A stretch of DNA of 64,000 nt from CAISIP01 sp965278985 (GTDB lineage: Bacteria; Pseudomonadota; Gammaproteobacteria; Burkholderiales; Burkholderiaceae_C): assembly GCA_965278985.1 (NCBI GenBank), contig OZ257131.1, forward strand, positions 3,906,001 to 3,970,000. Direction: 5' to 3'. Below, in pieces: positions 24,301 through 31,404 of the stretch. Both the position numbers and the translations under genes were made by a program. Below the pieces are notes generated by a model, which was not told the origin of the DNA, searched no databases, and worked only from the letters and a program-made list of their open reading frames with translations. How positions within the stretch are numbered: position 1 is the stretch's first letter; each line of letters opens with the position of its first letter.

Positions 24301-26267
24301 TTGGCGAAGGGCTTGGCACTTCCACCGGCGTCCAGGCCGGCAGCCAGGACACCGCTGCTGTGCAGGGTACCCACACGCACATCCATGTTGCCGGAGCTGG
24401 CCACCGTGCCCGTGTTGACCAGCGTATCCGCCACGCGGATCTGCGCGCCGGCCGCAGAGCGGATATCTCCGGCATTGGTGAGGCGTTGGGCATCGACGGT
24501 CAAGGCGTCGCGCGCGTGGATGCGCGCGCCGGCCGCCTGGGTGTGGTCGACGCTGCGCAGCGCCACCTTATCGCCAGCCACCATGCCGGCGGTCAATGCC
24601 ACGGAGTCGACCTGCACATCGAGCACCGGGGCCTGGAGGGTGCCTGCCATGTTCTCGAACCGCTGGCCCGTGGCGCGCACGCTCTGGGCGCGGATGTCCC
24701 CGGCGTTGGACAGCGACGACGACGTCGCCAGGTTCAGGTCACCCGCGGAGGCCAGCGTGCCCTTGTCGTCGTTGCGCAGGACCCCATCGACGCGGATGCG
24801 GCCATCGGCCAGCCGCGCTGGCGCGGCGGCATCGGCACCCGTCGCAGTGGACGGTATGGAAGAAGCCGGTGATGCGCCAGGAGAAGGCGTGGACACCGAA
24901 TCCGCAGCCTGCCCTCCGCCCGACGTGCTGCCGACCACACCTCCAGCGGCGTTGCGCAGCGAGGCAGCCTCCACCTGCAACGCCTGCCCGCCGCTTTGCC
25001 ACAGGCTGCCGCTGTTGACCAGGCCGGCGGCCGCGATGTCCAGGCGCCCGCCTGCGATCTGCCCGGCGTTGCCGAGCTCGGCTGCACGGATCTGCAACTC
25101 CTGCCCCGCACGCACGCTGCCACGCTGGTCAATGGCGGCACGCTGGCCCTCGGCTCCTGCCAGCAAGGCGACATTCTCGCTCGCGGCCACGCTGCCCTGG
25201 TGCGTTTGTGCCTGCGCAGTCTGGATACGCACGTTGCCCCGCGAGGCTTCGATGCGCCCGGCCGAGCTGAGCCAGCCAGCGGCATCGATGCGCACATCTC
25301 CGGCGCTGGCGCTCAAGGTACCGTGGTTGCGTACCCCTACCCCCGCCTCGGTGCCGAGCAGCGAAATCTTGCCGGCGTACATGCCCCCGAGCTGGCCCAC
25401 GTCCAGCGCGAAGGCTGGAGCGCCGCTCGCAGATCCACCGGTTTGAGAAGGCTGCACCTGGCCATGGTCCGCGCTGATGGTGTTGTCGCCCGTGACCAGC
25501 AGCAGCTGCTGGGCATGGACGGCGGCATTGGCCTCGATGGCGCGCGCCAGGATGGCGGTGTAGTCGGTCAGTCGGGCGTCGAGCCCGGCGCCCCCGATGG
25601 AGACCGTACCCTGCTGCACGCGAAAGCCCTCCAGGCTGCCGCCGTTGACGATGGGCGTGCCGGTGGTGAGGGTGGCGCGGCTGGCATTGATGAAGCCCGC
25701 GCCGTCCACCTGGATGCCGGCCGGGTTGGCGATGATGACCTCGGCACGCTGGCCCGCCACTTCGACAAAGCCGCGGAGCTGGCTGGGGTTGCCGCTGTTC
25801 ACCTCGTTGAGGATCACACGTGCCTCCCCGCGCGCCAGCCAAGGGTTGCCCTGCACCCAGCCGCCGAGCTGGGTCTGCGCATTGCCGCGGCTGTTGTTCA
25901 GCACCGCGCCCGGGGCACCGACGTCGAACTGCCGGTAGGTGTTGCGGCTCACACCCGCCGCGCTGGGCGTCTGGATGTTGACCAGTGGCGCGCCGTTGGG
26001 AGTGGTCAGCACGGTGGCGCGCTGGTTGGCGGCGGCGCCGGGGTCGGCCACGATCTGCGCCTGCACGAGTGCGCTGGCCAGCAGGCCCATGGCCACGGCG
26101 CCGCGCCAGAGGCAGGTGGCTGCTCCCCTCACGTTATTCGGGGCCGATGCCGCCCCCGTGGCCGTGGTCACACCACTGCCCTTGCCGTTGCGTACCGCGC
26201 ATTCGGCAACCACCATGATGCAGCCCCGGGCGGCATTGAAGACAAGCTGGTAGGCGTTCTTGTTCAT
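15381..26267 (-). CDS. cdiA: CdiA contact-dependent inhibition effector (TpsA)
   Basis: The 3628-residue protein starts with an extended signal region (MNKNAYQLVFNAARG) typical of large TpsA proteins. A TPS transport domain follows at about residues 70-330, with NPAGIQVDGAGF. FHA-1 type repeats run to about residue 1735. A non-repeat segment follows (about 1737-1993), then a conserved segment (YLVETDARFTDYRQWLSSDY to TSDIVWLV, about 2123-2236) and an FHA-2 region (about 2466-3120). The pretoxin boundary is VANNYL at residues 3240-3243, followed by a variable toxin end. CdiB exports the protein to the cell surface, and the toxin end is delivered into neighbours. A site AGGACC precedes the ATG. 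Confidence 0.93.
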   Translation of the reverse strand: MNKNAYQLVFNAARGCIMVVAECAVRNGKGSGVTTATGAASAPNNVRGAATCLWRGAVAMGLLASALVQAQIVADPGAAANQRATVLTTPNGAPLVNIQTPSAAGVSRNTYRQFDVGAPGAVLNNSRGNAQTQLGGWVQGNPWLARGEARVILNEVNSGNPSQLRGFVEVAGQRAEVIIANPAGIQVDGAGFINASRATLTTGTPIVNGGSLEGFRVQQGTVSIGGAGLDARLTDYTAILARAIEANAAVHAQQLLLVTGDNTISADHGQVQPSQTGGSASGAPAFALDVGQLGGMYAGKISLLGTEAGVGVRNHGTLSASAGDVRIDAAGWLSSAGRIEASRGNVRIQTAQAQTHQGSVAASENVALLAGAEGQRAAIDQRGSVRAGQELQIRAAELGNAGQIAGGRLDIAAAGLVNSGSLWQSGGQALQVEAASLRNAAGGVVGSTSGGGQAADSVSTPSPGASPASSIPSTATGADAAAPARLADGRIRVDGVLRNDDKGTLASAGDLNLATSSSLSNAGDIRAQSVRATGQRFENMAGTLQAPVLDVQVDSVALTAGMVAGDKVALRSVDHTQAAGARIHARDALTVDAQRLTNAGDIRSAAGAQIRVADTLVNTGTVASSGNMDVRVGTLHSSGVLAAGLDAGGSAKPFAKDGATLTVAATDSLRSSGTTMASGALLMQGADVDLGGGQHSAHSATIEASGALRTDGAGISTAQDLRVQARSLRNRGGTLYAGGTAIAVVQEGITSTGTLAAAGALLVNAAHIDSSGTLAAGLNSDGSLQAVASNAPGLTVATSGNITATGNNLAAGAMALRGAQMDLRQSQGSAQRIEISATGGVDTRAANVVARDDLALQAQGDVDNTGGTLASQQGNLQLRARGLANAAGRVLAGGTLDATLDQAVVNNGGTLHAGASAMLSAGTVTSTGTIAAAGDLAIRAARIDSGGTLAAGLGADGSFQATASGASSLTVTAASDLRATGSNFAAGDMVLNGTAVALGQGGSSAYRADITASGAFALGSGRLLTADALRVQAHSVSNAGGTVYAGAGAVIGANQAFTSSGTVAAAGDLLITAGSVASSGTLAAGLASDGTLQRSARDGARLDIASAGVLSATGKNLAAGAMHLRGGDLDLGGSQSSAHDATLLASGLLRTDGGQLVTAGDLGVQARSVINAGGTLHAGGVAGIAATEAVVNTGSFAATGNLTIHAGSVDSSGALAAGMGADGTLQPFAQDGAALRVTATQQVRATGSNLAAGALQLRGGTVDLGGSQSSAHTIIATADGALSTRAARIVAQGDVTLQAGAEVDNTGGTVAAKGSGNLAITGTGVRNTDGVLVAANMVFIQGGAGDIHNARGQILAQGDAALATRGAVRNTGGLVQSNTTVTLDAGMVDNSQTGGSTQGIVGQDVRITAGSLDNTAGQVLAGRDLSVRATSAIVNTDGTLSAQRALALQQGGMGAATEPLARTLAIGNSGGRIVAAGAASGNTLTIAARTMGLDGTVHSGGDIALDLVGDLRTDSGHQVRAARNLQVTLQGGRFDNAGQWRAGQDLEVRADHITNAVGGELVSGGVTLLDTSQNGAGTITNRGLIDGVETRIRATTVDNVGSGRIYGDHVAIATGSLVNREEAVNGQAQAATIAARDRVDIGAQSITNREGGLVFSAGDMAVGGALDASWHAVVDGSGNAQAIGNHSATIESLGSMALAAHTLRNTNEHLQWNLVPQSQTQRADYYTPQGPVASHDVAWGTEKWGLYPQAPGKLLLTSSPYAAPQYKTYYEGPQPFVEDHTEYIGGREDGSDVHFPDVFHYGRTSPIWAALGLSQPQWDAPGPRPQPCVSDHCWGDTYAQDLALWQEKAAPWRELNTRFAAFTQGVDQQLVGYSVYRAYTETAQAVQMVESQPGVIRAGGNLQLALSGSALNQDSQILAGGAITGQVAQLTNQATSVEAPAVRSGTVYDWGIAGKDCSGFFGCDPVYGWRSNLYEESTSHQVVLPSLAFAQNTLSGGSATTIGALSGIGHLAGATTGNASGVAAMLGAQTGSTSGQVATASGGRAQGVADATAQGHASAEFPGGSSTGGQDTFVAIGRPPGTGVPSGNAGEDTRTSRNAAALGLPTGSLFQVHPESSARYLVETDARFTDYRQWLSSDYMLAALAIDPTQTQKRLGDGFYEQKLIREQVAALTGYRFLGDYRSDEQQYQALMNAGVTFASAHQLRPGIALSAAQVAQLTSDIVWLVAQDVTLRDGGRTSALVPQVYLAPRTGDLAANGVLFAGGAGGALISANDIQLSLGGDLANSGTIAGRQLVRIDAQNIANSGLIQGDVALLDARQDVRMDGGSVVAATAMAVHAGGDLRIASTMADGQGAAGRGVFASRQIDRVAGLYVSGEAGVLLASAGGNVDLIAAQIRNAGTGVTQVVAAGNVTLGTEQTGSNIDVTHNARNYARVQVAQEAGNTITGAGAVLIQAGQDVVMRAAQVSAAGALTVQATQGDITIDAGQGAYGIQTASHIKASGWLGSTTVTQRSSQHSNTAQASEVGGQRVAMASGQDVRIQGSNVLADEDLRIHAGRDLRIEAAQNTQSTSQFEEVKKSGLFDNGGIGFTIGKQQQSTDARNTATTAAASTVGTIGKDAAGNGGNVDLSAGQAYIQTGSDVLAPAGDIAIRAQTVQIQEASETTSSQTEQRFKQSGLTVAISTPITSSVQGMANMASAMGNTQSTRMQALGAANLALQGMELAGQVAQTGQALAQGNDLKDAANLSISISLGSSRSQSQSTSQSDTARGSTVTAGGAIQIQASGAGDNSDLTVRGSQVQAAGTTALRADGDIALLAAQNTYSETNSHQSSGASIGVAATFGANGVGVSATASAHKASGQGAGSGTTYTNTHVSGQTVTLVSGGDTTLQGAVVTGNTVQADVGGNLTIQSLQDTNRYDERSKNSGFSISVPLTPGAQAGGSLSAGRTRIDSDYASVGEQSAIRAGDGGFDIQVEGTTTLHGGAITSTQSAIDQDRNRFSTAGQNAEQAIQSGALTLTDIRNEASYEASGTSVGLGIGQQPGKGTSAGLSGIGIGQVDVQASSTTLAAISGMAGDTAARTGDSEAGLKPIFDKDTVRAYVAAQVVITQEFGKRASKLVGDLAESKLQEASTKQEEARQAESAGDTARAAQLRTEARQLQDDWGDQGRLRLAAHTAIGMLTGGAQGAAGAAAGTLSAPVVADALKAYGVDGNLASAITALASAAVGAVVGGSGGGAAAFNEVANNYLKHKEARRLSELKDKRFVGKCDSTCAAEIKSLEALDQQRNQQLQACAEQASASCQGLVVEVRQAAAEYIRGSSAVIFAPQTYFAERQETQALARATMDGYTVWNIGQGFVESVADGVIAMAGAASVGFKAMRGDERAKSDIRKMGDAALAFLSNPDNWPQLLGAMSPEQRLELANAYERGDGAAVAKSLGEVLSNLPVAGGAGTVKTVGKNVTKALPTARIVFNGVELHPSLPPPVAGYSYSPDWVAKAKTDNQAYSHWTGYQSEIRLANEVAGLGETVLKWGDAVGMHGNDIISVNPATGAVTLWDSKYRSNPANIGESPTFAKRVTRDAAVDEARFAILRSNLPPAVRDVAQKNLLEGNFTTNTVGAGSVKNSVQVRYCGGNPC
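15384..16538 (-). other. CdiA C-terminal toxin region, probable PD-(D/E)XK nuclease
   Basis: These 385 residues follow the NNYL junction. The first part has four cysteines (KCDSTC, ACAEQ, SCQGL) and a hydrophobic stretch (VIAMAGAASVG), as in entry domains of VENN-type toxins. The last part (from about residue 3470) shows E3507 in YQSEIR, D3534 in GNDIIS, and D3549-S-K3551 in LWDSKYR. The D-x14-DSK spacing with an upstream Glu fits a PD-(D/E)XK nuclease. The DNA is AT-richer than upstream cdiA, as expected for an exchangeable module. DNA or tRNA as target cannot be decided from sequence. Confidence 0.68.
19560..21060 (-). other. CdiA central non-repeat region, likely receptor-binding segment
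   Basis: Here the regular FHA repeat pattern stops. The encoded segment is rich in aromatic residues and has paired cysteines (PCVSDHCWGD, KDCSGFFGCDPVYGW). A Gly/Ser/Ala-rich linker follows, then a conserved alpha-helical part (KRLGDGFYEQKLIREQVAALTGYRFLGDY). In characterised CdiA proteins the receptor-binding domain lies in the equivalent central place. The receptor is unknown. Confidence 0.55.
22380..24420 (-). repeat. Five tandem modules of about 400 bp within cdiA
   Basis: The module is recognised by SSGTLAAGL..DGSLQ, then RATGSNLAAGAM, then LGGSQSSAH. It recurs five times, with LAAGL or LAAGM copies encoded near 24340, 23940, 23410, 23010 and 22610. Spacing is about 400 bases, with one interval nearer 530. 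These are hemagglutinin-type beta-helix repeats with high DNA similarity, so copy number may vary by recombination. Confidence 0.8.
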
Positions 26268-26355
26268 ACAGAGGTCCTGGATCGAGCGAAGGGAGAAAGG
26301 CGGATGGATGCAGACGGCGGCTTTGCGCAGGCGGTGGTGTGTTGGGGGCGCGGCG

Positions 26356-28161
26356 TCAGAACTGGGCCCACACGGTCACACCGAAGGTCGTCCCGGCCGT
26401 GCGGAAGCCCTGGGGTTTATGGATGGGCGCACCCGCGAACACGTCGTAGTGCAGGACGCCGACCTGACCGCGCAGACCCAGCGCGAAGCCGGTAAGCCGT
26501 TTACCCGGCAGGAACTCTGCACTGGGACCTCCGACACGCCCGTGGTCCAGCGCCAGGTAGACGTGGTGCGCGGGGTCCGGCAGCGCGGTGCTCAGCTCGT
26601 TGCGCACCAGCCAGCCACGTTCGCCCGACAGGCTGCGGTCACCATCGAAACCGCGCACGGTGTAGCGCCCGCCGATGTTGAAGCGGTCCTGCGGCGTGAG
26701 GGGGGTGCGGTGGCTCTGCCAGCGCCAGTTGCCGCTGTAGTCCCAGCGACGGCCGGCCAGTGCGAGCGGCCGCTGCCATTGCACATCGGCCGTCAGCAGC
26801 GCGAACTGGTGCGTGCCCTCGCCAAAGAGATCTTCCGGCGCCTGGTTGGCTCGGAAGGCCTTGGTACCACGCCGGTAGGCAACGTTGCCTTCCAGCTGCC
26901 AGGCATCCCATTGCGTCCTGTGCTGCAGGCCGAGCTCGTAGCCACCGACGCGGCGGCGCTGCACGTCCACCTCGGCGTCGTCGATGAAGTTGGCCGACTG
27001 GCGCGCGAAGGCCTTGATGCTCCAGCTGGTCTTGCTGGAGGCGTCGCGCGCGAAGAGGTGGGTGAGCTTGAGATCCTGCTGGCTGCTGGTGCCGCTGTAG
27101 ACATAGTCCTGCGACGCGCCGGCCACGGTCTGGAAGTAGCGGTAGCGGCTGGCGTTGAAGGCCAACAGCCAGTAACCGAAAGGGATGCTGTAGTGCGTGG
27201 CGACGCTGCGCGTGCCACGCGGGCCGGCATCGCGGCCGGCCAGGTCGCGTGACGCGGCAAGGTAGAACAGATCGTTCAGGCCCAGCGCGTTGTCGTAGCT
27301 GAAGGTGGCATTGCCCTGGACCTTGCCGCTGCTGCGGCTGCCGCTGTCATCGGCGCCGAGGCTCAGGCGCCAGGGCTTGGTCTGTGCCCAGGTGACCACC
27401 AGCTCGCTGGTGCCGGGCGCCTCGCCGGGTTCGATCTGGACGTCCGCCTGCACCGTGGGCACGCGCTGCAGGTTTTCCAGGCCCTGCTCCACGTCGCGCA
27501 GCTGCAGCACGTCGCCTTCCTGCAGCGGCAGGGCGTTGCGCAGGGTCTGGTGGTCACCGGCCTGATGCAGGCGGATGCGCTGGACGCGCCCGGGCAGTAC
27601 CTCGAGCTGAAGCACTCCGGTGGAGAGATCCTGCGGCGGCGCCAGCATGCGGCTGGTGACGAAGCCCTGGGCAATCAACGCGTCCTGCGCGCGCTGGATC
27701 AGCTGCGCCACACCCCGCGCGCCGATGCAACGGCCCTCTGGAGCATCGGCGGCATCGCTGCCTGCCAGGGCGGCCCGCAGGGGACGCAGCGCGATGGGGG
27801 TGCCTTCCGTCCCATCGATGCGCACGGTGTCGATGCGGAAGCACGGCTGTTCGCCCGGCGGCAGGCGGCCGGCCTCCACCGGCGGCACAACGGTGCCGAG
27901 GTGGACATCCGGCGCCACCGGCAACTCGCGCAGGCGCTGCTGTTCGCGTTCGCGCGCCTGGCGCTCGGCGTCGACGGCGCGCTGCAGGTCACTGGTGACC
28001 TGGCACCACGCGGGCTCCAGGGCCAGGAGGCATGCCGCCGTCAGAAAGGCGGGCGTGAGAACAGGCATCGTCCTCGGCCGACGGGCCATCGGGGAGCGCG
28101 CTGGAGTCTGGCGGCTGACACCGCTGCGTCCGGTCGCGGACTGGGGTATTTGGTTGTGCAT
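26356..28161 (-). CDS. cdiB: CdiB outer-membrane transporter (TpsB, Omp85 superfamily)
   Basis: The ATG at 28161 is preceded by GGAGGA at a spacing of 7 and gives 601 residues; the frame is open further upstream without support. After a signal segment (LTPAFLTAACLLALEPAWC) there are POTRA-type domains (CFRIDTVRIDGTEG; VLQLEVLPGRVQRIRLHQ). A 16-strand barrel region follows, with the conserved YTVRGFDGDRSLSGERGW motif and a C-terminal aromatic end (TVWAQF). It secretes CdiA across the outer membrane by recognising its TPS domain. It lies 88 bases before cdiA in the same direction, giving the order cdiB-cdiA-cdiI seen in Burkholderia and E. coli type loci. Confidence 0.93.
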   Translation of the reverse strand: MHNQIPQSATGRSGVSRQTPARSPMARRPRTMPVLTPAFLTAACLLALEPAWCQVTSDLQRAVDAERQAREREQQRLRELPVAPDVHLGTVVPPVEAGRLPPGEQPCFRIDTVRIDGTEGTPIALRPLRAALAGSDAADAPEGRCIGARGVAQLIQRAQDALIAQGFVTSRMLAPPQDLSTGVLQLEVLPGRVQRIRLHQAGDHQTLRNALPLQEGDVLQLRDVEQGLENLQRVPTVQADVQIEPGEAPGTSELVVTWAQTKPWRLSLGADDSGSRSSGKVQGNATFSYDNALGLNDLFYLAASRDLAGRDAGPRGTRSVATHYSIPFGYWLLAFNASRYRYFQTVAGASQDYVYSGTSSQQDLKLTHLFARDASSKTSWSIKAFARQSANFIDDAEVDVQRRRVGGYELGLQHRTQWDAWQLEGNVAYRRGTKAFRANQAPEDLFGEGTHQFALLTADVQWQRPLALAGRRWDYSGNWRWQSHRTPLTPQDRFNIGGRYTVRGFDGDRSLSGERGWLVRNELSTALPDPAHHVYLALDHGRVGGPSAEFLPGKRLTGFALGLRGQVGVLHYDVFAGAPIHKPQGFRTAGTTFGVTVWAQF

Positions 28162-28431
28162 CGCGCGTCCTCCCGTTTCGTGGACATCCGCACCGCGTGC
28201 AGCGCACCGTGCGGAGGGCCTGACCTCCCTGGCCGGCCGCGCGATTCTGTGGAGTGCTGCTACAAGCTGCATCCGCCCTCATATGGACAGATGACTTCTG
28301 TGGCCTGAAGACGTGATCGCATCACAAAACGGCAGCGACGCACTGCGCAGGCAAGGACAGGGGCGCGATCGCGGCCGAGAGAAACCGCTTGCATCGCGAC
28401 GGTCAGATCGCATCCCGTCGGACGGCGGACA

Positions 28432-29082
28432 ATGACTGCCGCACACTTCCCTGCCTCCCCCATGCACGACGACATCCACACCTACGAACCGCAACACGGC
28501 CACGGCCTGGCGCACGACCCCTTCAACGCCATCGTGGGCCCGCGGCCCATCGGCTGGATAGCCACGCAGGACGCGCAGGGCCGCCGCAACCTGGCGCCCT
28601 ACAGCTTCTTCAACGCTTTCAACTACACGCCGCCGCTGGTCGGCTTTTCCAGCGTGGGCTGGAAGGACAGCGTGCGCAACATCGAGGCCACGGGCGAGTT
28701 CGTGTGGAACCTGGCGACGCGCCCCTTGGCCCAGGCCATGAATGCGAGTTCGGCCACGGTGCCGGCCGAGGTCGACGAGTTCGTGCTGGCCGGGTTGACG
28801 CCCGTGGCCTCACGGCTGGTGGCGCCGCCACGGGTGGGCGAGAGCCCCGTGGCCTTCGAATGCAAGCTCACGCAGATGCTGCAGCTGCAGGACAAGGAGG
28901 GCCGCAAGGTCGACGCGTGGTTCGTGATGGGCGAGGTGGTGGCCGTGCACATCGCGAAGTCGATGTTGCGCGACGGCGTCTACGACACGGCGGCGGCCGA
29001 GCCCATCCTGCGCGGGGGCGGCCGCGGCGACTACTTCGGCATCACGCGCGAACAGTATTTCGAGATGCCGCGCCCGCGCTGA
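28432..29082 (+). CDS. Flavin reductase-like FMN-binding protein
   Basis: The 216-residue protein belongs to the flavin reductase-like (split-barrel) family. Signatures are FNAIVGPRPIGWIAT, NLAPYSFFNAFNYTPPLVGFSS and NIEATGEFVWNLAT. Such proteins bind FMN and reduce flavin, or act as small oxidoreductases. A second possible start is the ATG at 28462 (MHDDIHTYEP). Its stop codon directly abuts the stop of the convergent DUF2855 gene, so transcripts from the two strands must overlap unless ended efficiently. Confidence 0.85.
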   Translation: MTAAHFPASPMHDDIHTYEPQHGHGLAHDPFNAIVGPRPIGWIATQDAQGRRNLAPYSFFNAFNYTPPLVGFSSVGWKDSVRNIEATGEFVWNLATRPLAQAMNASSATVPAEVDEFVLAGLTPVASRLVAPPRVGESPVAFECKLTQMLQLQDKEGRKVDAWFVMGEVVAVHIAKSMLRDGVYDTAAAEPILRGGGRGDYFGITREQYFEMPRPR

Positions 29083-30204
29083 TCAGCCGGCAGCGCGGGC
29101 GCGCGGGCACAGGATGTGTCCCGTGCGCGCATCGCCCTCGCCCGCCAGCACCTGCTGGTAGACGGCCGCCACGGCATCGCGCCCTGCATGCGCCTGCACC
29201 ACCAGCCAGGGCGGCGATGCCCCGGTGGCGGTGGCAATGAAATCGCGCCAGGCCGCCAGCAGCCGCTGCTGGAAGCTCTCCGCTCCCCAGTCGCTGCGCC
29301 GCTTGGCGGCCTGGGCCGGTGCGAAGAACAGCGTGGGCGCGGGTCCCGGCAAGCCCTTGCCACCGCCCAGCGCCTGCACATGCGTGCCGCCCACGGCGCA
29401 GCTGTAGGCCAGGCGCGCGAAGCGCTCGTGGATCTGCCTGCGAAGTGGTGCGTTGCCGGCGAAGTCCACGTAGATGCAAGCCGTGTCCGCGGGCAGGTCG
29501 TCCAGCGACGCGTAGGCCAGCACACGGTGGTAACAGCCCAGGCCCTCGCAATAGGCCTTGCGCGCGGGCGAGGTCAGGCCCACGACCTGGACCTCGGCGC
29601 GCCGCGACAACACATGCGCCGTGGCCATGGCGGTCTTGCTGGAGGCGCTGGACAACAGCACCACCACGCGCGCGCCCGGCTGCGCGGCGCCGAACCAGGC
29701 GTTGTCCGCCAGGAAATCGTCGATGAGCCAGGCTGTCATGAACAGCGGGCGCAGCAGCGCCTCCAGGTCCGCGGTGGCGGGGTCGTGCAGCGCATCGGCC
29801 GCACACCGCAGGTAACGGTTGTAGAGCGCATGCAGCGGCGCACGGTGGGGCGACGCATCCATGAAACCGTTCGCCGACAGGCCCTGGGGCTGCAGCAGCA
29901 GTTCGGTCGCCATCGGGAAGTAGCCGTAGAGCTGCTCGCCGACGGCCACGCCGGGATGCAGCGACTGCAGCACATGGCCGAAACCCCAGACCGGCACCAT
30001 GCCCCAGTCCGCCTCGCCCGTGGGAAAGAAATCCCAGTAGCGCATGGCGTCGCCGAAGGCGGCGTAGGTGATGTTGTTGGCCGTCAGCGCGAAGCGGTCC
30101 ACGGCGACACGCACCTGGCCCGGGGCCAGCGCCACGTCGGGCCGTTCCTGCCAGCGTGTGTCGTGCAACGCGGCTTTGCGGACCTGGAAATGGTGGGTGC
30201 TCAT
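29083..30204 (-). CDS. DUF2855 family protein (MDR-like fold)
   Basis: The 373-residue protein resembles the DUF2855 family, distant relatives of medium-chain reductases. Visible features are ALTANNITYAAFGDAMRYWDFFP near the start and a central nucleotide-binding-like VVVLLSSASSKTAMATAHVLSRR followed by VVGLTSPARKAYCEGLGCY. Zinc ligands of classical alcohol dehydrogenases are absent. The ATG at 30204 has AGGAGG seven bases upstream. The function is not known. The adjacent ArsR-type regulator is transcribed in the same direction, just upstream. Confidence 0.75.
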   Translation of the reverse strand: MSTHHFQVRKAALHDTRWQERPDVALAPGQVRVAVDRFALTANNITYAAFGDAMRYWDFFPTGEADWGMVPVWGFGHVLQSLHPGVAVGEQLYGYFPMATELLLQPQGLSANGFMDASPHRAPLHALYNRYLRCAADALHDPATADLEALLRPLFMTAWLIDDFLADNAWFGAAQPGARVVVLLSSASSKTAMATAHVLSRRAEVQVVGLTSPARKAYCEGLGCYHRVLAYASLDDLPADTACIYVDFAGNAPLRRQIHERFARLAYSCAVGGTHVQALGGGKGLPGPAPTLFFAPAQAAKRRSDWGAESFQQRLLAAWRDFIATATGASPPWLVVQAHAGRDAVAAVYQQVLAGEGDARTGHILCPRARAAG

Positions 30205-30236
30205 GGGGGTGCCTCCTGCCCACGCATGGTAGCGAT

Positions 30237-30962
30237 TCAGTCGCCTGCCACCACGCGCTGCCAGCGTTCGGAGCCCATCCATGCCCGCAGCGCCAGCGCC
30301 CCGGGCGGCGTGATGGCCAGTGCACGGGACTGGGCGTGGCGCACCAGCCAGCCCTGTGCCAGGCTGTGCTGGCACAACAGCGCGCCGAGTTGGCCTGCCA
30401 CATGGGCGCGGCGCTCGCTCCAGTCCAGGCAAGGCCGGCAGCCCGGGCGGCGCGCAGCGGCCAACGGCGCCGCGGCAGCCACCGCGGGCAGGCCCAGCGG
30501 CTGCAATACGGCGTCGGCCTGCGCCGTCATGCGCCCGGTGTCGCTCTCGAAGACCACGGCCCCTGCGTCCAGCAGCGTGTCGCTGATGGCCACGCCCAGG
30601 CGGCCGGCGATATGGTCGTAACAGCTGCGGGCCTGGCGCAGGGCGGCGTCGCGCGGGCCGGTGGCGCGCCGCGGTGGCACGTCGATGGCGCGGGTCGCCA
30701 GCTGCATGATGCCTTCGAGCATGCGCGCCACCTCGGGCGAGGCCAGGCGGTGGTAACGGTGGCGGCCCTGGCGCTCCAGCGCCAGCAGGCCCGCCTCCAC
30801 CAGCAGGCCCAGGTGCCGGCTGGCCGTCGCGGGTGTGATGCGGCCGGCCTCGGCGAGTTCATGGGCCGTCAGCGCACGGCCATCCATCAGCGCCAGCAGC
30901 ATGCCGGTGCGGGCGGGCTCGCCGACCAGTGCGGCGATGTGGGCGATCTGGTTCATGTTCAT
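30237..30962 (-). CDS. ArsR-type winged-helix regulator
   Basis: The 241-residue protein has an N-terminal winged helix (MNMNQIAHIAALVGEPARTGML, then the recognition helix TPATASRHLGLLVEAGLL and wing ERQGRHRYHRLAS). The C-terminal domain contains cysteines (CYDHIAG, RRPGCRPCLDW) that could bind metal or react with an inducer. The first ATG at 30962 has GGAG at a spacing of 6; a second lies six bases on. It is divergent from the NIPSNAP gene at 31066 and directly upstream of the DUF2855 gene, so it may control either. Confidence 0.8.
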   Translation of the reverse strand: MNMNQIAHIAALVGEPARTGMLLALMDGRALTAHELAEAGRITPATASRHLGLLVEAGLLALERQGRHRYHRLASPEVARMLEGIMQLATRAIDVPPRRATGPRDAALRQARSCYDHIAGRLGVAISDTLLDAGAVVFESDTGRMTAQADAVLQPLGLPAVAAAAPLAAARRPGCRPCLDWSERRAHVAGQLGALLCQHSLAQGWLVRHAQSRALAITPPGALALRAWMGSERWQRVVAGD

Positions 30963-31065
30963 GGGCAGCTCCGGTGGGCGGTGCGGCAGCATACGCCGCG
31001 CACGTGCGGCTTCGCTTCGCTCCACGGCGAAGCAACCGGATGCGCGCGGGGGCCACACTGCGGCC

Positions 31066-31404
31066 ATGACCATCACCTGCTGCATCCGTTACCAGATCGA
31101 CCCCTTCCAGCGCGAGGCCTTCGCTGCGTATGCGCGGCAATGGGGAACCATCATTCCCCGCTGCGGCGGGCACCTTCTGGGGTATTTCCTGCCGCACGAG
31201 GGCAGCAACGACATCGCCTGGGGCCTGATCGCCTTCGACAGCCTGGCGGCCTACGAAGCGTACCGCCAGCGCCTGCGGGAGGATCCACAAGGCCGCGAGA
31301 ACTTCGCCACGGCGCAGCGCCTGCGCTTCATCCTGCGCGAGGAGCGCAGTTTCCTGGAGGCCGTGCCGGAGGCCTTCCTGCGGTTGCCGGTGGCTCACGC
31401 ATGA
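31066..31404 (+). CDS. NIPSNAP family ferredoxin-fold protein
   Basis: The 112-residue product (MTITCCIRYQIDPFQREAFAAYARQWGTIIP, then GGHLLGYFLPHEGSNDIAWGLIAFDSLAAYEAYRQRL) fits the NIPSNAP family of small dimeric alpha-beta barrels. The biochemical role is unknown. Its stop overlaps the ATG of the next gene (ATGA at 31401-31404), so the two are translationally coupled. It is divergent from the ArsR-type regulator, with about 100 bases between them. Confidence 0.78.
   Translation: MTITCCIRYQIDPFQREAFAAYARQWGTIIPRCGGHLLGYFLPHEGSNDIAWGLIAFDSLAAYEAYRQRLREDPQGRENFATAQRLRFILREERSFLEAVPEAFLRLPVAHA

Noticed and set aside
22380..24420. Regularly spaced repeats resembling a CRISPR array at first sight
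   Set aside because: Units are about 400 bases, coding, and form one continuous CdiA protein; no short repeat-spacer structure exists.
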